A stretch of DNA of 49,400 nucleotides from Hanamia caeni (GCF_003721595.1 NZ_RJJR01000017.1:1-49400), one strand, 5' to 3'; positions 1 through 8,244 are shown, counted from the first letter of the stretch. The notes: generated by a model not told the origin, from the sequence alone. A program made the numbers and translations.

Positions 1-173
1 ATTTTTTTCAAACTCTTTACAAACTTATTAAAACAAAAAATGGAGAATTCTTCAGCTCTTTAAATCTTAAATTTGGTTTTTAAGGGTTGACTATTTAACT
101 AAAGGCCAAAACCATTACTGTAAAGTAGAAATTTATCCGAAGTAGAAACAAAATCTCCGGTGCAATGCCTGTT

Positions 174-575
174 TTATGGCGCAAATAATTGTGTCACTAA
201 ATAATAAATTGCCCAGGCGCCAAACAGGATGTGTACTATCCAGATCCAACCGGGAATGCTTCGCGGCACTTCGCTTCCTTCAATCAAAAATACTTTTTGA
301 TCACCCTTGCCATAAGCATTTATCATCATAGGGATTACGCCATCTACCACCTGGTTATCCTGCAGGCCTTCCACAGAAATATCGGGCCCGTTTCTTACAA
401 TAAACGGAATTTTGCGAACGCCTTCTTTCCCGGTCGGATCATGGCTCACAATGCGTAAAAAATGTTCACCATCCACCAGTTTGCTGGTGTCAAGCTCAAA
501 ATTAATGGGCGATTTAAAAGTGCCCACAGGCTTGGGATCGTCGTCAATGAAAATAATAATTGAACTTCTTTCCAT
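174..575 (-). CDS. small C-terminally anchored membrane protein of the cbb3 oxidase operon
   Basis: This 133-aa protein has a soluble beta-rich N-terminal part of about 105 residues and one C-terminal membrane helix (about residues 107-130) that begins with a Pro-Gly-Trp-Ile-Trp stretch. It has no CXXCH, so it does not bind haem c by itself. It is the last gene of the operon and starts 2 nt after the preceding stop. The Pro-Trp-rich entry to the helix recalls the membrane anchor at the start of CcoP, a subunit missing here, so I infer an accessory or anchor subunit of the oxidase. The function is not recognised with certainty. Confidence 0.7.
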   Translation of the reverse strand: MERSSIIIFIDDDPKPVGTFKSPINFELDTSKLVDGEHFLRIVSHDPTGKEGVRKIPFIVRNGPDISVEGLQDNQVVDGVIPMMINAYGKGDQKVFLIEGSEVPRSIPGWIWIVHILFGAWAIYYLVTQLFAP

Positions 576-577
576 AT

Positions 578-835
578 CTAAAAATTTAAAACAGATCTTT
601 TAATATGATTTTCTTCTTTTTCTCCCGGGCTAATCAGCCATTTTATCGAGAAAAATAAAACGCCAATTACTATTAGCAATGTAACGATTCCGGCGAGATA
701 GTCCCAATTGCTGGTGGGGCCGGCTCCATGAGTAATGCCTCTTAACACTTTAGGCTGCGCCGCCTCGCAGGCGGGGCAGGCGTTGGAAATAATCGCTGAA
801 CAAACCAAGATAAACGAAAGCATTATTTTTTTCAT
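578..835 (-). CDS. small CPAC-motif membrane protein of the cbb3 oxidase operon
   Basis: This 85-aa protein has a signal peptide (residues 1-19), then at once a Cys-Pro-Ala-Cys motif (about residues 20-23), a conserved-looking segment containing HGAGPTSNWDY, one membrane helix (about residues 47-68) and a short charged tail. The CPAC cysteines would face the periplasm, where they could bind copper or form a disulfide. The gene lies between ccoO (27 nt upstream) and the 133-aa gene, so it is probably co-transcribed and involved in oxidase assembly or stability. The role is inferred from context and the motif only. Confidence 0.72.
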   Translation of the reverse strand: MKKIMLSFILVCSAIISNACPACEAAQPKVLRGITHGAGPTSNWDYLAGIVTLLIVIGVLFFSIKWLISPGEKEENHIKRSVLNF

Positions 836-862
836 AGTTGAATATTTTTGAGTTGTTGATAT

Positions 863-1867
863 TTATTTCTTAACTGCATCCATGAGCTTTTTTATTTCAT
901 CAGGAGTTACTTTCCGGCTGTTGTTGCCCCAACTGGTTCTCTCATGGTTCATTATGGCTGATATTTCTTCGGCTGATAAATTGTTAGTTGTGCCGATGGC
1001 GGGCATGGGGCCAAACCCTTCAGCTTGGCGTCCCGAATAGCCATTCATGATGATGTTCACCATCATTTCAGGATTATCATCCAATACAATTTTGCTTCCT
1101 TTCAAGGGAGGAAAAGCCCCCGGCAATCCTTCGCCGTTGGATTGGTGGCATGCCTGGCAGTTGGCCACATACAGGCTGGCTCCATCCAGTTCCGGGGCTG
1201 CCGCTCCGCCGCCGCCAACAGTTTGCTTCGCTTCTTTTTTATACAAGAAATCTTTAGGTGCTATGCCGGTCGGTAGTTTCACCTGTTTGCGCGACAAGAG
1301 ATAGTTCACTAAATCAATTGCCTGGCGGGTAGCCACAATTTTTCCTTTTCTTCCACCCATGTATTCAGCGGGTACATTCACTACTTTTTCATTTTTTGCA
1401 GGCTTCTCTTTATATACAAACATCCATTGATACGAAGGCATAATGGATTCTTTCACTACAGCCCGTGGCTGATACAGGTGAAGCAATTGCCAATCCACAC
1501 TTGGCTGGCGTTCTCCAATGCTGGTAAGGTCGGGGCCGGTGCGCTCGGTGCCCATCAGCGTTGCCGTATTTCTCCACAAATCAGTGCGTCTATTCATCGC
1601 ATAATCCGAGGCAATGCTTGGCCGTGAACCCCAGCTTTTGTCCATATCAATATTGCGAACCTGTTGCGTATGACACGCAACGCAACCATTGGCCACATAG
1701 ATCGCTTTTCCCCTTAACTCTGATGCGTTCAGTTGGTCGGCGCCCGGTAAGGGCGCGTTGTTTTCCTGGCTGGAAAGCGCCGGGATAATGGCCATCAATA
1801 AAGTAAGCAGCAAAAACAAACCTATTGTGGCAAGAAAAAGTTTTTTATGATTATTAAAAAATTCCAT
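863..1867 (-). CDS. ccoO: cbb3-type cytochrome c oxidase subunit II with an extra haem-c domain (CcoO)
   Basis: This 334-aa protein is the membrane-anchored c-type cytochrome subunit that passes electrons to CcoN. An N-terminal helix (residues 10-32) is followed by the first haem-c site, CVACH (Cys62, Cys65, His66). The next residues, TQQVRNID, are typical of CcoO, and a Met-Pro-Ser-Tyr segment around residue 143 fits the axial ligand region. A Gly/Ala-rich linker (about 217-224) leads to a second cytochrome c domain, CQACH (Cys237, Cys240, His241), with a candidate Met ligand in a GPMPAIG segment. Classical CcoO has one haem. The second domain resembles one of the CcoP haem domains and probably replaces that missing subunit. 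The gene follows ccoN by 40 nt. Confidence 0.93.
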   Translation of the reverse strand: MEFFNNHKKLFLATIGLFLLLTLLMAIIPALSSQENNAPLPGADQLNASELRGKAIYVANGCVACHTQQVRNIDMDKSWGSRPSIASDYAMNRRTDLWRNTATLMGTERTGPDLTSIGERQPSVDWQLLHLYQPRAVVKESIMPSYQWMFVYKEKPAKNEKVVNVPAEYMGGRKGKIVATRQAIDLVNYLLSRKQVKLPTGIAPKDFLYKKEAKQTVGGGGAAAPELDGASLYVANCQACHQSNGEGLPGAFPPLKGSKIVLDDNPEMMVNIIMNGYSGRQAEGFGPMPAIGTTNNLSAEEISAIMNHERTSWGNNSRKVTPDEIKKLMDAVKK

Positions 1868-1907
1868 TTCTATAATTTTAAATTGATTTGATGCCGTGAA
1901 GTTTTCT

Positions 1908-4073
1908 CTAATGAACTTTTACAATTTCATCGGGAGAAGTAATTTTAGAAATCGCCTCACTATTGATATCAACTATCTTTTTTGGCCTTATCATTTTATA
2001 CATATTATAAGCAAAAAACAAGTGCGATGTCCACATCAAAGTGCCGCCGATAGCGCGCCACAGCCAATAAGGCGCCATCATGGAAACGGTATCTATAAAT
2101 GGCTTATGATTTATCCAGGCAATGCCTCTTAACGTGCCGCCTATCATCAGCGGAATGGTATAAAACATCAAACCAATAAAGGCCATCCAAAAATGAATGC
2201 CCACAGTGAGTTGCGGCGGCTCCTGTCTTGTGATACGTGGAATAATTGCATAAATGCCTCCCCAAAGAAAAAAAGCAACAATTCCATACATGGTGAGGTG
2301 TGAATGCGCCACTGTAAAATCTGTGAAATGCCAATAAAGATTGGTACTGCGAAACGCTTCGGCTGTTCCCTGCATTGAGCCGGTAAAGTAAAAGATAGTT
2401 CCTATCAGAAAAAATGGCAACGAGTAGCTGCTCGCCAGTTTATGCCAGCCTCCTTTGAACGTCATTAAAAAGTTCGTGGTGCCCGATACCACAGGAATCA
2501 CCATGCCCACACTGCCGATAATCGCTACTGTTTGTAATGACCAAGGGATAGGGCTGAAAACAAAATGATGCATCCCGATGACTGTATAAAAAAATATTTG
2601 AGACCAAAATGCGAGGATGCCCAAACCATACGAATAAATCGGCCTGTTCAACTGCTGCGGCAAATAATAATAAACAAGCCCCAGCGTCAGCATCATAAAC
2701 CACATGCCTACACCCTGGTGCATGTAATATCCCTGCGCAATCGTTTCGCCAAGGCCATTTTGCCAGAACGGAAGATAAGCTACAAGGGAAATGGTGATCA
2801 CAAACATAACCGCCGCTACGATGTACCAGTTGGAAACATAAATTTCTTTTGTTTTGCGGGTGGCAATGGTTTTTAAAAAATTAATAAGCGTTAGCACAAT
2901 GCCAATTGCGAACAAAAGCATAATAGGCCAGATGTATTCACGGTATTCGCCTCCGCCATTGTTGATACCCGCCATCAACGACCAGGAACCAAAAAATACG
3001 GCGGCATTGATGAGCCAGAGCGTCCACCAACCCAACTTCAGGCTCCATAATTTATTATTTCCGACGCGGGGAACTACATAATAAGCCAACCCCAACATCG
3101 CAAGGGAAGACCAACCCCAAAACACGGCATTTGTGTGAACAGGCCGTAGTCTTCCAAAGCTCAGCCAGCTTATATGATCCGCATCCGGCGCTACAAACTT
3201 AATACCTTCATACTCGCCAACGGTAGTGCCAAACACCAGCCATACGGTAGCGCAGATTAAAAACCACACCACCAATTTAGACAATTCAGGGTCTACATTT
3301 GGGCGGCTTAACGCTTTGCGCTTTTCTTCTATAAACCTGATGTTGGCGTGTTCATTTATGTTTTTCAGGATGCCTCTTTTATCCTCCGGTTCAAAATTGC
3401 CTGATAGCGCATTTTGTGCAATGCTGTAATCCAAAACCTCTTTTCTTTTTAATAATGCTTCAGTTACTTCTTCTTCGGGAAGGCTCTTTAAATAATTGCT
3501 GATTCGTTCTGATTCGGCATTTTCTTTATTGGCTTTTACGCGTTTGGAAATGTTTCTCACTTTGATAATCATCAGGATGATTCCAACAAGTATCGGTGTA
3601 GTGATTAAGATTAAAGTGATAATGATACCTCCATCATTTAAAAGGGAACTGCCATTGGGCGCTGTTTGTGCAAAGGCAGCATTTCCTGCCAATGATAAGA
3701 GAGTCACCAGGAACCACGCAGGAAGAGATGAACCAATGCCTCCACTTTTATTTTCAGTATTTTTTTTCATTTGGCCGTGTTTTAGGTATGTGTTTATGTT
3801 TTCCTCGCTGAGGCTGTTAACTATTTGATGAAGTGTTTTTTCGCCGGAAAGCTGGTTTTTCTTTTTTACCTGGCTTATCAGCGCAGAAGTTTTAACTGCC
3901 AGGTAGATTGCTGCAACAAACGTGATGGAAAGTAATAATATCGCCAGGCTTAATGCCCCCACTCCACTTCCATCCGGGGCTTTCAAATCAGTATTATCCT
4001 GCGCCATCAACATAGCAGGCACCAGCAAAAAAACAAATGTCAAAAATTTATTTTTTACTGAGGAATGGATCAT
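1908..4073 (-). CDS. ccoN: cbb3-type cytochrome c oxidase catalytic subunit I (CcoN) with a duplicated N-terminal extension
   Basis: This 721-aa protein is the haem-copper catalytic subunit that reduces O2. The core begins near residue 260 with about 12 helices. His313 (in HTNA) fits a low-spin haem ligand. His452, His502 and His503 fit CuB. His590/His592 (in AHSHL) fit haem ligands. Tyr496 lies 44 residues after His452, the same spacing as the His-Tyr crosslink of C-type oxidases. The first 250 residues are extra. They contain two similar units, each a hydrophobic helix ending in Ala-Gln, a short loop, a second helix, a basic linker and a SLxEE-like segment. It is the first gene of the operon, and no CcoP, CcoS, CcoI or CcoG is seen nearby. 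Confidence 0.93.
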   Translation of the reverse strand: MIHSSVKNKFLTFVFLLVPAMLMAQDNTDLKAPDGSGVGALSLAILLLSITFVAAIYLAVKTSALISQVKKKNQLSGEKTLHQIVNSLSEENINTYLKHGQMKKNTENKSGGIGSSLPAWFLVTLLSLAGNAAFAQTAPNGSSLLNDGGIIITLILITTPILVGIILMIIKVRNISKRVKANKENAESERISNYLKSLPEEEVTEALLKRKEVLDYSIAQNALSGNFEPEDKRGILKNINEHANIRFIEEKRKALSRPNVDPELSKLVVWFLICATVWLVFGTTVGEYEGIKFVAPDADHISWLSFGRLRPVHTNAVFWGWSSLAMLGLAYYVVPRVGNNKLWSLKLGWWTLWLINAAVFFGSWSLMAGINNGGGEYREYIWPIMLLFAIGIVLTLINFLKTIATRKTKEIYVSNWYIVAAVMFVITISLVAYLPFWQNGLGETIAQGYYMHQGVGMWFMMLTLGLVYYYLPQQLNRPIYSYGLGILAFWSQIFFYTVIGMHHFVFSPIPWSLQTVAIIGSVGMVIPVVSGTTNFLMTFKGGWHKLASSYSLPFFLIGTIFYFTGSMQGTAEAFRSTNLYWHFTDFTVAHSHLTMYGIVAFFLWGGIYAIIPRITRQEPPQLTVGIHFWMAFIGLMFYTIPLMIGGTLRGIAWINHKPFIDTVSMMAPYWLWRAIGGTLMWTSHLFFAYNMYKMIRPKKIVDINSEAISKITSPDEIVKVH

Positions 4074-4186
4074 AGCTTAAACAATTAATAAATTCTTTTT
4101 TGGCAAAAAATCAAATTAGCCCGGTACTTCAATGCGACAGTTTTGTTTTATCTGTAAAAAATTATCCAATCATCTTACATTCTCAG

Positions 4187-4217
4187 CAAACATAAGAACA
4201 ATAAAGATGAAAGACAA
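4187..4217 (-). promoter_or_regulatory. candidate promoter of the cbb3 oxidase operon
   Basis: Reading the minus strand, ATTG (4217-4214) and TATGTTTG (4194-4187) are separated by 19 bp and fit TTTG/N19-21/TANNTTTG with one mismatch in the -33 box. The leader to ccoN would be about 105 nt. This is a by-eye match only. Confidence 0.35.
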
Positions 4218-4424
4218 TTTTATCCTTTATCTTTTTTGAAAAACTAAAACTTCTTTCCCGGCCATTCAGAAAGAAAAGAAAAGATACAAACATTTCAATA
4301 AAAATTCTCATTAAAACTCTGTTCACTGACTCTAATCCCGCAACAGAAAACAAAATAGGTCATAAAAGAGCTGTTGTTCAAAAACCCATTTCATAATTGG
4401 CGGGTGCGTCGGATCGTAATTTCC

Positions 4425-4432
4425 TAATTTTG
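4425..4432 (+). promoter_or_regulatory. candidate -7 box of the MFS transporter gene
   Basis: TAATTTTG matches the Bacteroidota -7 consensus TANNTTTG and lies 30 nt before the start codon. The nearest TTG-like -33 element (ATTG at 4396-4399) is 25 bp away, longer than the usual spacing, so the call is weak. Confidence 0.35.
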
Positions 4433-4462
4433 TGAAGACAAAGAAGTAAACCTAAAAATTTA

Positions 4463-5884
4463 ATGAAGGAACCTGCGCTGAATGTTGTGTCGGAAAAAAA
4501 TCCGGAATCTGGAGAAAAGGAACCTTCCACCCGCAGAGGCATAGTTTTTACCATCGTAGCGATGGCGCTGCTGATGACCACTGTGGATGCAACTATTGTA
4601 GCCACGGCATTGGATACCCTGCAACATGATTTACATACCACCGTTAACTGGGTGGGATGGATATTAACCGGTTATTCTTTCGGGCTTGTCGTGATGCTGC
4701 CCATTAGCGCCAAACTCAGTATAAGGTTTGGCCATCGAAGAGTTTTTATTCTTTCTGTTGCTGTGTTTACGATTGCGTCAGTAGCATGCGGATTGTCAAG
4801 TAGCATCATCCTGATTATTATATTGCGCATCATCCAGGCCATCGGCGGCGCAGGAATCACGCCGTCTGTTACCGGCATCATTGTGAATCATTTCGGTAAG
4901 TCGCGCGACAGGGCGGTAAGCTTTTTTGGAAGCATCTTTCCGGCAGGCGCCATGATTGGTCCCATCTTCGGTGGGCTGTTCGTGACCTACTGGACGTGGA
5001 GAGGCATTTTTTTTATTAATGCGCCGATTGGCATTGCCGTAATTCTTTTGTCGTTCCGCTTCATCCCGGCAGATAAGCGAAAAGAAAACCAGCAGCGTTA
5101 CAAAATGGATGCACCAGGCATCATCTGGCTTGCAACGGGTTTGCTTGCGACTATGCTTGCAGCAAGTTATTTGGGGGAAGCCAATGCAAAAATTCTTTCC
5201 ATAAGCTTCATCGGTTTGATGGTAATCATTGCCATCACTATTACCCTGTTTTTCCGACATATCAATAGGGTAAAAAATCCTTTCATTTCACCCCGGTTTA
5301 TTTATGGAAAAGGTTTTGGGTCAGTAAACCTGCTTAATGCAATTTTCGCCGGTGGTACCATTGGCGCTATTTCCCTCGTTCCGCTATATGCAATTAACTA
5401 TTATCATATCAGCCCGCTCGATTCGGGTACTTTGCTCGTAGCTGAAGGCATTGCTTCCGTTTCTTTATCAGCCATCATCACCATGTTCCTGAGGAGAACC
5501 GGCTACCGCTTGCCTTTATACTTTGGCTGCTCGGTGATGATCGTAGGACTGGCTTTACTTTCGTTGCAGCCGATGAGGGGGGTATCGCCTTACGTCTGGC
5601 TGGCAGGTTCTTCTTTTTTGATTGGTGTGGGCATCGGATTAAACAGTCCGCCTGCCCGCAATGCCGGCCTGCAACTGGCTCCCGAAAGCTCGGCCACCAT
5701 TGCAGCTTTGCGAACCTTGTGCATTCAACTGGGGCAGATATTTACAATCGCTATCGCCACAGCGATTATCGCCGGCCACCATCCTGATCACATCCATGCG
5801 CATATCTACCTTTTTATGGCGCTGCTGCTGATCGTATGCCTTCCGCTGGTATCGCGCATTCCCGAACATAAAGGAGCCTGGTGA
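4463..5884 (+). CDS. MFS multidrug exporter, DHA2/EmrB-like
   Basis: This 473-aa inner-membrane transporter has a short hydrophilic N-terminus and about 14 hydrophobic segments. Antiporter motif C is clear in the fifth helix region (GAMIGPIFGG, about residues 162-171), followed by WTWRGIFFINAPIG, which is characteristic of DHA2 drug:H+ antiporters. The first helix carries the DATIVATAL segment expected for the EmrB/QacA group. No EmrA-type periplasmic adaptor gene is adjacent. The next gene is an ArsR regulator 85 nt downstream with its own promoter, so the exporter is probably transcribed alone. The substrate cannot be read from the sequence. Confidence 0.9.
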   Translation: MKEPALNVVSEKNPESGEKEPSTRRGIVFTIVAMALLMTTVDATIVATALDTLQHDLHTTVNWVGWILTGYSFGLVVMLPISAKLSIRFGHRRVFILSVAVFTIASVACGLSSSIILIIILRIIQAIGGAGITPSVTGIIVNHFGKSRDRAVSFFGSIFPAGAMIGPIFGGLFVTYWTWRGIFFINAPIGIAVILLSFRFIPADKRKENQQRYKMDAPGIIWLATGLLATMLAASYLGEANAKILSISFIGLMVIIAITITLFFRHINRVKNPFISPRFIYGKGFGSVNLLNAIFAGGTIGAISLVPLYAINYYHISPLDSGTLLVAEGIASVSLSAIITMFLRRTGYRLPLYFGCSVMIVGLALLSLQPMRGVSPYVWLAGSSFLIGVGIGLNSPPARNAGLQLAPESSATIAALRTLCIQLGQIFTIAIATAIIAGHHPDHIHAHIYLFMALLLIVCLPLVSRIPEHKGAW

Positions 5885-5906
5885 TTTTTTTTAAATGAAA
5901 ATAAAT

Positions 5907-5942
5907 TTTGCGAAACCGAAAAGTTGCATATATATTTGCAAC
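5907..5942 (+). promoter_or_regulatory. promoter with embedded operator of the ArsR-type regulator
   Basis: TTTG (5907-5910), a 20-bp spacer and TATATTTG (5931-5938) form a full Bacteroidota promoter. A perfect inverted repeat, GTTGCA (5923-5928) and TGCAAC (5937-5942) with an 8-bp gap, straddles the -7 box. A repressor bound there would block RNA polymerase, so autoregulation by the following ArsR protein is likely. The predicted transcript starts about 25 nt before the ATG. Confidence 0.68.
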
Positions 5943-5969
5943 CGATTAGTTTCTAATTTATTTTTAAAA

Positions 5970-6311
5970 ATGAGACGAGATATATTCCAGGCGATTGCCG
6001 ACCCTACCAGGCGGGCCATTATAGCGTTAATAGCCTTACAGGCTATGACTCCTAACGCCATAGCAGAAAACTTCCATACTACAAGACAGGCTGTGTCGAA
6101 ACATTTGCGCATTCTTACCGAATGTGATCTTGTGAAACCGGAATCCCGGGGCAGGGAGATTTATTATTCTCTTGAAATTGAAAAAATGAAAGAGATAGAC
6201 ACCTGGCTGCAGCAATACCGTAATATCTGGGAAAGCAGGTTAAACCAGTTGGACACACTATTATCCACCATGTCTGCCAAAAAGCAGGCTCATAAAAAAC
6301 AAAAAAAATGA
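5970..6311 (+). CDS. ArsR-family winged-helix transcriptional regulator
   Basis: This 113-aa protein starts directly with the ArsR signature of small SdpR-like regulators (MRRDIFQAIADPTRR) and has a helix-turn-helix in the TTRQAVSKHLRIL region followed by a beta wing (SRGREIYYSLE). No metal-binding CXC or similar cluster is present, so it is not a metal sensor of the SmtB/ArsR kind. The ATG at 5970 is preferred over an in-frame ATG at 5895, because the earlier one lies upstream of the promoter. It overlaps the next gene by 4 nt (ATGA). ArsR regulators coupled to SRPBCC proteins are common, and the pair probably forms one regulated unit. Confidence 0.9.
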   Translation: MRRDIFQAIADPTRRAIIALIALQAMTPNAIAENFHTTRQAVSKHLRILTECDLVKPESRGREIYYSLEIEKMKEIDTWLQQYRNIWESRLNQLDTLLSTMSAKKQAHKKQKK

Positions 6312-6811
6312 ACAACGATTTATTCTTCGACTTTACAGTTGACAAAGCCGCCAAAAAAATATTTGTCACAAGAGAATTTAATGCCCCACGTTCGCTGGTT
6401 TGGGATGCTTTTACCAAAGCGGAAATCCTTGACCAGTGGTGGGCGCCGGAGCCTTATAAAGCCAAAACCAAATACATGAATTTTACCGTGGGTGGCAAAA
6501 GATTTTATGCCATGGTAAGCCCCGATGGAAAAGAGAGCTGGGCTCTTCAGGAGTACACATCTATCACTCCGAAAACAAACTTCAAAATGAAAAATGCTTT
6601 TGCCGATGAAAATGAAAACCCACAGCTACCGGGGTCAGACTGGGATCATACTTTCAGCGAAGAAAATGGAAAAACAACTGTAAAGGTTTCGATTTACAAT
6701 GAATCGCTCATCCGCATGGAAAATTTATTGGATGGTTTCAAAACAGGATTTACACAAACCCTCGAGCAATTAGAAGCTTTATTGCAATCCATGTCGGAAG
6801 TCAAGCCATAA
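6308..6811 (+). CDS. SRPBCC (AHSA1-like) ligand-binding domain protein
   Basis: This 167-aa cytoplasmic protein is a single AHSA1/START-like SRPBCC domain. It begins with VTREFNAPRSLVWDAFT and then the WWAPEPY segment typical of this family, and it ends with an amphipathic helix (GFKTGFTQTLEQLEALL). SRPBCC folds make a deep hydrophobic pocket for small ligands. Translation is coupled to the ArsR gene by the ATGA overlap, so a ligand-binding partner or effector of that regulator's target pathway is likely. The ligand is unknown. Confidence 0.88.
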   Translation: MNNDLFFDFTVDKAAKKIFVTREFNAPRSLVWDAFTKAEILDQWWAPEPYKAKTKYMNFTVGGKRFYAMVSPDGKESWALQEYTSITPKTNFKMKNAFADENENPQLPGSDWDHTFSEENGKTTVKVSIYNESLIRMENLLDGFKTGFTQTLEQLEALLQSMSEVKP

Positions 6812-6837
6812 GGCAGAAGGCAAAAGGCAGAAAGCCA

Positions 6838-6913
6838 CAAAGGCACGAAGACACACTGAGTTTCACAAGGATTATAAGATAACAATTGTTCTTAGTGTTT
6901 CTTTGTGACTTTG
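6838..6913. repeat. imperfect long inverted repeat (intergenic hairpin)
   Basis: The left arm 6838-6860 (CAAAGGCACGAAGACACACT and three more bases) and right arm 6891-6913 pair with 4 mismatches in 23 and enclose a 30-nt loop. The right arm is followed by a partial second copy of its inner half (GCCTTCGTGG, 6915-6924). Just upstream, GGCAGAAGGCAAAAGGCAGAA (6812-6832) is a purine-rich tandem-like run. The hairpin probably ends transcription of the SRPBCC gene, and it looks like a dispersed intergenic repeat. Confidence 0.55.
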
Positions 6914-7014
6914 AGCCTTCGTGGTATTTCCGGCTTATTTATTCAATAATCTTATTTTTGATTTTGACAATGCAAATTTGTCATCACAGAAAGATTGAGA
7001 AACAAAAATGCAAG

Positions 7015-7578
7015 ATGGGTTTGAAAAAAAATATTTTTATTATTATAGGGAGCGCCAGCAAAAATTCAGCGAATGAAAAACTAATCGCCAATTTTATCAG
7101 CCTCACCAAAGATTTTTTCGAGACAACAGTCTTTACTGGTTTAAAGTCCCTCCCCCACTTTGACCCGGAGCTATCTACGAACCGTCCGCCTCCATCCATC
7201 GTTGACTTCAGGCGCAACATTGAGCAAGCGGACGGAATTGTAATCTGCACGCCTGAATATATTTTCAGCATTCCTGCCGGCCTTAAAAATGCGCTGGAAT
7301 GGTGCGTGGCCACTACCCTCTTTTCAGAAAAGCCGCTCGCTATTATTACTGCCTCTGCCGACGGCCGCAAGGCACACGAAGAGCTTCAGTTAATCATGAA
7401 AACATTGATGGCCAAATTCACTGAGGTCACTGCTTTTTTAATACAGGGAGTGCGCGGCCAGGTAAATGAAAAGGGCGAAATCATCAACAAAAAAATTGAA
7501 TCTGATTTTGTCCGGTTCATTCAGGCCTTTATGGAATTAACCGGTGTTTCCGAAAATAAACTGAATGTGCCGGTGTAG
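7015..7578 (+). CDS. NAD(P)H-dependent FMN reductase-family protein
   Basis: This 187-aa flavodoxin-fold protein has the phosphate-binding loop GSASKNSANEKL near the N-terminus and the family hallmark ICTPEYIFSIPAGLKNALEW (about residues 77-96), which shapes the flavin pocket. The usual YNxSxPGxLKNAID motif of the family is represented here by PEYIFSIPAGLKNALEW. The open frame continues upstream to 6886, but the ATG at 7015 starts right at the Rossmann strand and follows a TATTTTTG -7-like box (6953-6960). It probably reduces FMN or quinones and azo compounds with NAD(P)H. Confidence 0.85.
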   Translation: MGLKKNIFIIIGSASKNSANEKLIANFISLTKDFFETTVFTGLKSLPHFDPELSTNRPPPSIVDFRRNIEQADGIVICTPEYIFSIPAGLKNALEWCVATTLFSEKPLAIITASADGRKAHEELQLIMKTLMAKFTEVTAFLIQGVRGQVNEKGEIINKKIESDFVRFIQAFMELTGVSENKLNVPV

Positions 7579-7644
7579 TATTTATCACCTGCACCGGATT
7601 TTAAAAAGCGATAGCCAGGCCTGGAATTATAAGCAAGATAATTT

Positions 7645-8244
7645 TTACAACTTTTCAATCCAGATAAATATATCGTGAGGTGCGGTTTCGTCGCCGCCAA
7701 AATAAGGATAGAGTTGGTATCCTTCCGCCATTGCGGTGGTACTTTCCCGCGGCATCCTGGTTTCAACGCCATTTACTGCAAAAATATATTCGCTGCCTGC
7801 AATCGTGATGGAACAGGCATATATTCTCCCGATTTCTATTGTTGCCAGTTCTTTAAAACTCCTGTTTCCATTGTTGTAATTGTAAGCAAAAAGCCGGAGA
7901 GCATTATCGCTCCACCGCCAGCCAAAGCGCGCACTAAATTGCTGATGGGTAGCATTGTTATCGCTAAAGCCAAACAATTTGTTGATATCGTCCTGGTTTT
8001 CTGCTTTACGGGTTTTATACACAGCGGAACTGTCAAACCTCACTTTAAAAGCAAGCTGGTGAATCTTTACAGGCAAAAAAGTGTTTTTGTCGCAATATTG
8101 TTTTCCTTCCGGGATAGTATATTTATAAAAACCAGAAGACAGGTTTTGCTTTTTCTCATCCGTGCTTTGCGGGCGCAAAATTTCTTTATTGCATGCACAA
8201 AAGAGCATCGATACGAGGCAACCCCAAAAGAGTTTATTTTTCAT
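7645..8244 (-). CDS. hypothetical lipoprotein
   Basis: This 199-aa protein has a lipoprotein signal peptide ending at Cys18 (LFCAC). The mature part has Trp/Tyr-rich beta segments (FGWRWSDNALRLFAYNYNN, then YPYFGGDETAPHDIFIWIE), which suggests a beta-sandwich that could bind a polymer or envelope component. I do not recognise a named family. It is convergent with the flavin reductase and stands alone. The 270 bp upstream hold only small inverted repeats, such as TATCAAA/TTTGATA at 8296-8318. Confidence 0.72.
   Translation of the reverse strand: MKNKLFWGCLVSMLFCACNKEILRPQSTDEKKQNLSSGFYKYTIPEGKQYCDKNTFLPVKIHQLAFKVRFDSSAVYKTRKAENQDDINKLFGFSDNNATHQQFSARFGWRWSDNALRLFAYNYNNGNRSFKELATIEIGRIYACSITIAGSEYIFAVNGVETRMPRESTTAMAEGYQLYPYFGGDETAPHDIFIWIEKL

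Larger units (their letters stand above)
4074..4462. other. divergent intergenic region between ccoN and the MFS gene
   Basis: This 389-bp AT-rich stretch holds the promoters of both flanking genes. I see one weak Bacteroidota-type promoter on each strand, listed separately. No convincing FNR/CRP half-site pair or coding ORF was found. Confidence 0.6.

Noticed and set aside
4110..4124. TTGGCAAAAAATCAA as an FNR/CRP site upstream of ccoN
   Set aside because: The half-site TTGGC departs from TTGAT and the spacing is 5 instead of 4, so the match is poor.
4796..5260. Long minus-strand ORF inside the MFS gene
   Set aside because: It is the complementary shadow of a strongly conserved transporter frame, as are similar ORFs inside most other genes.
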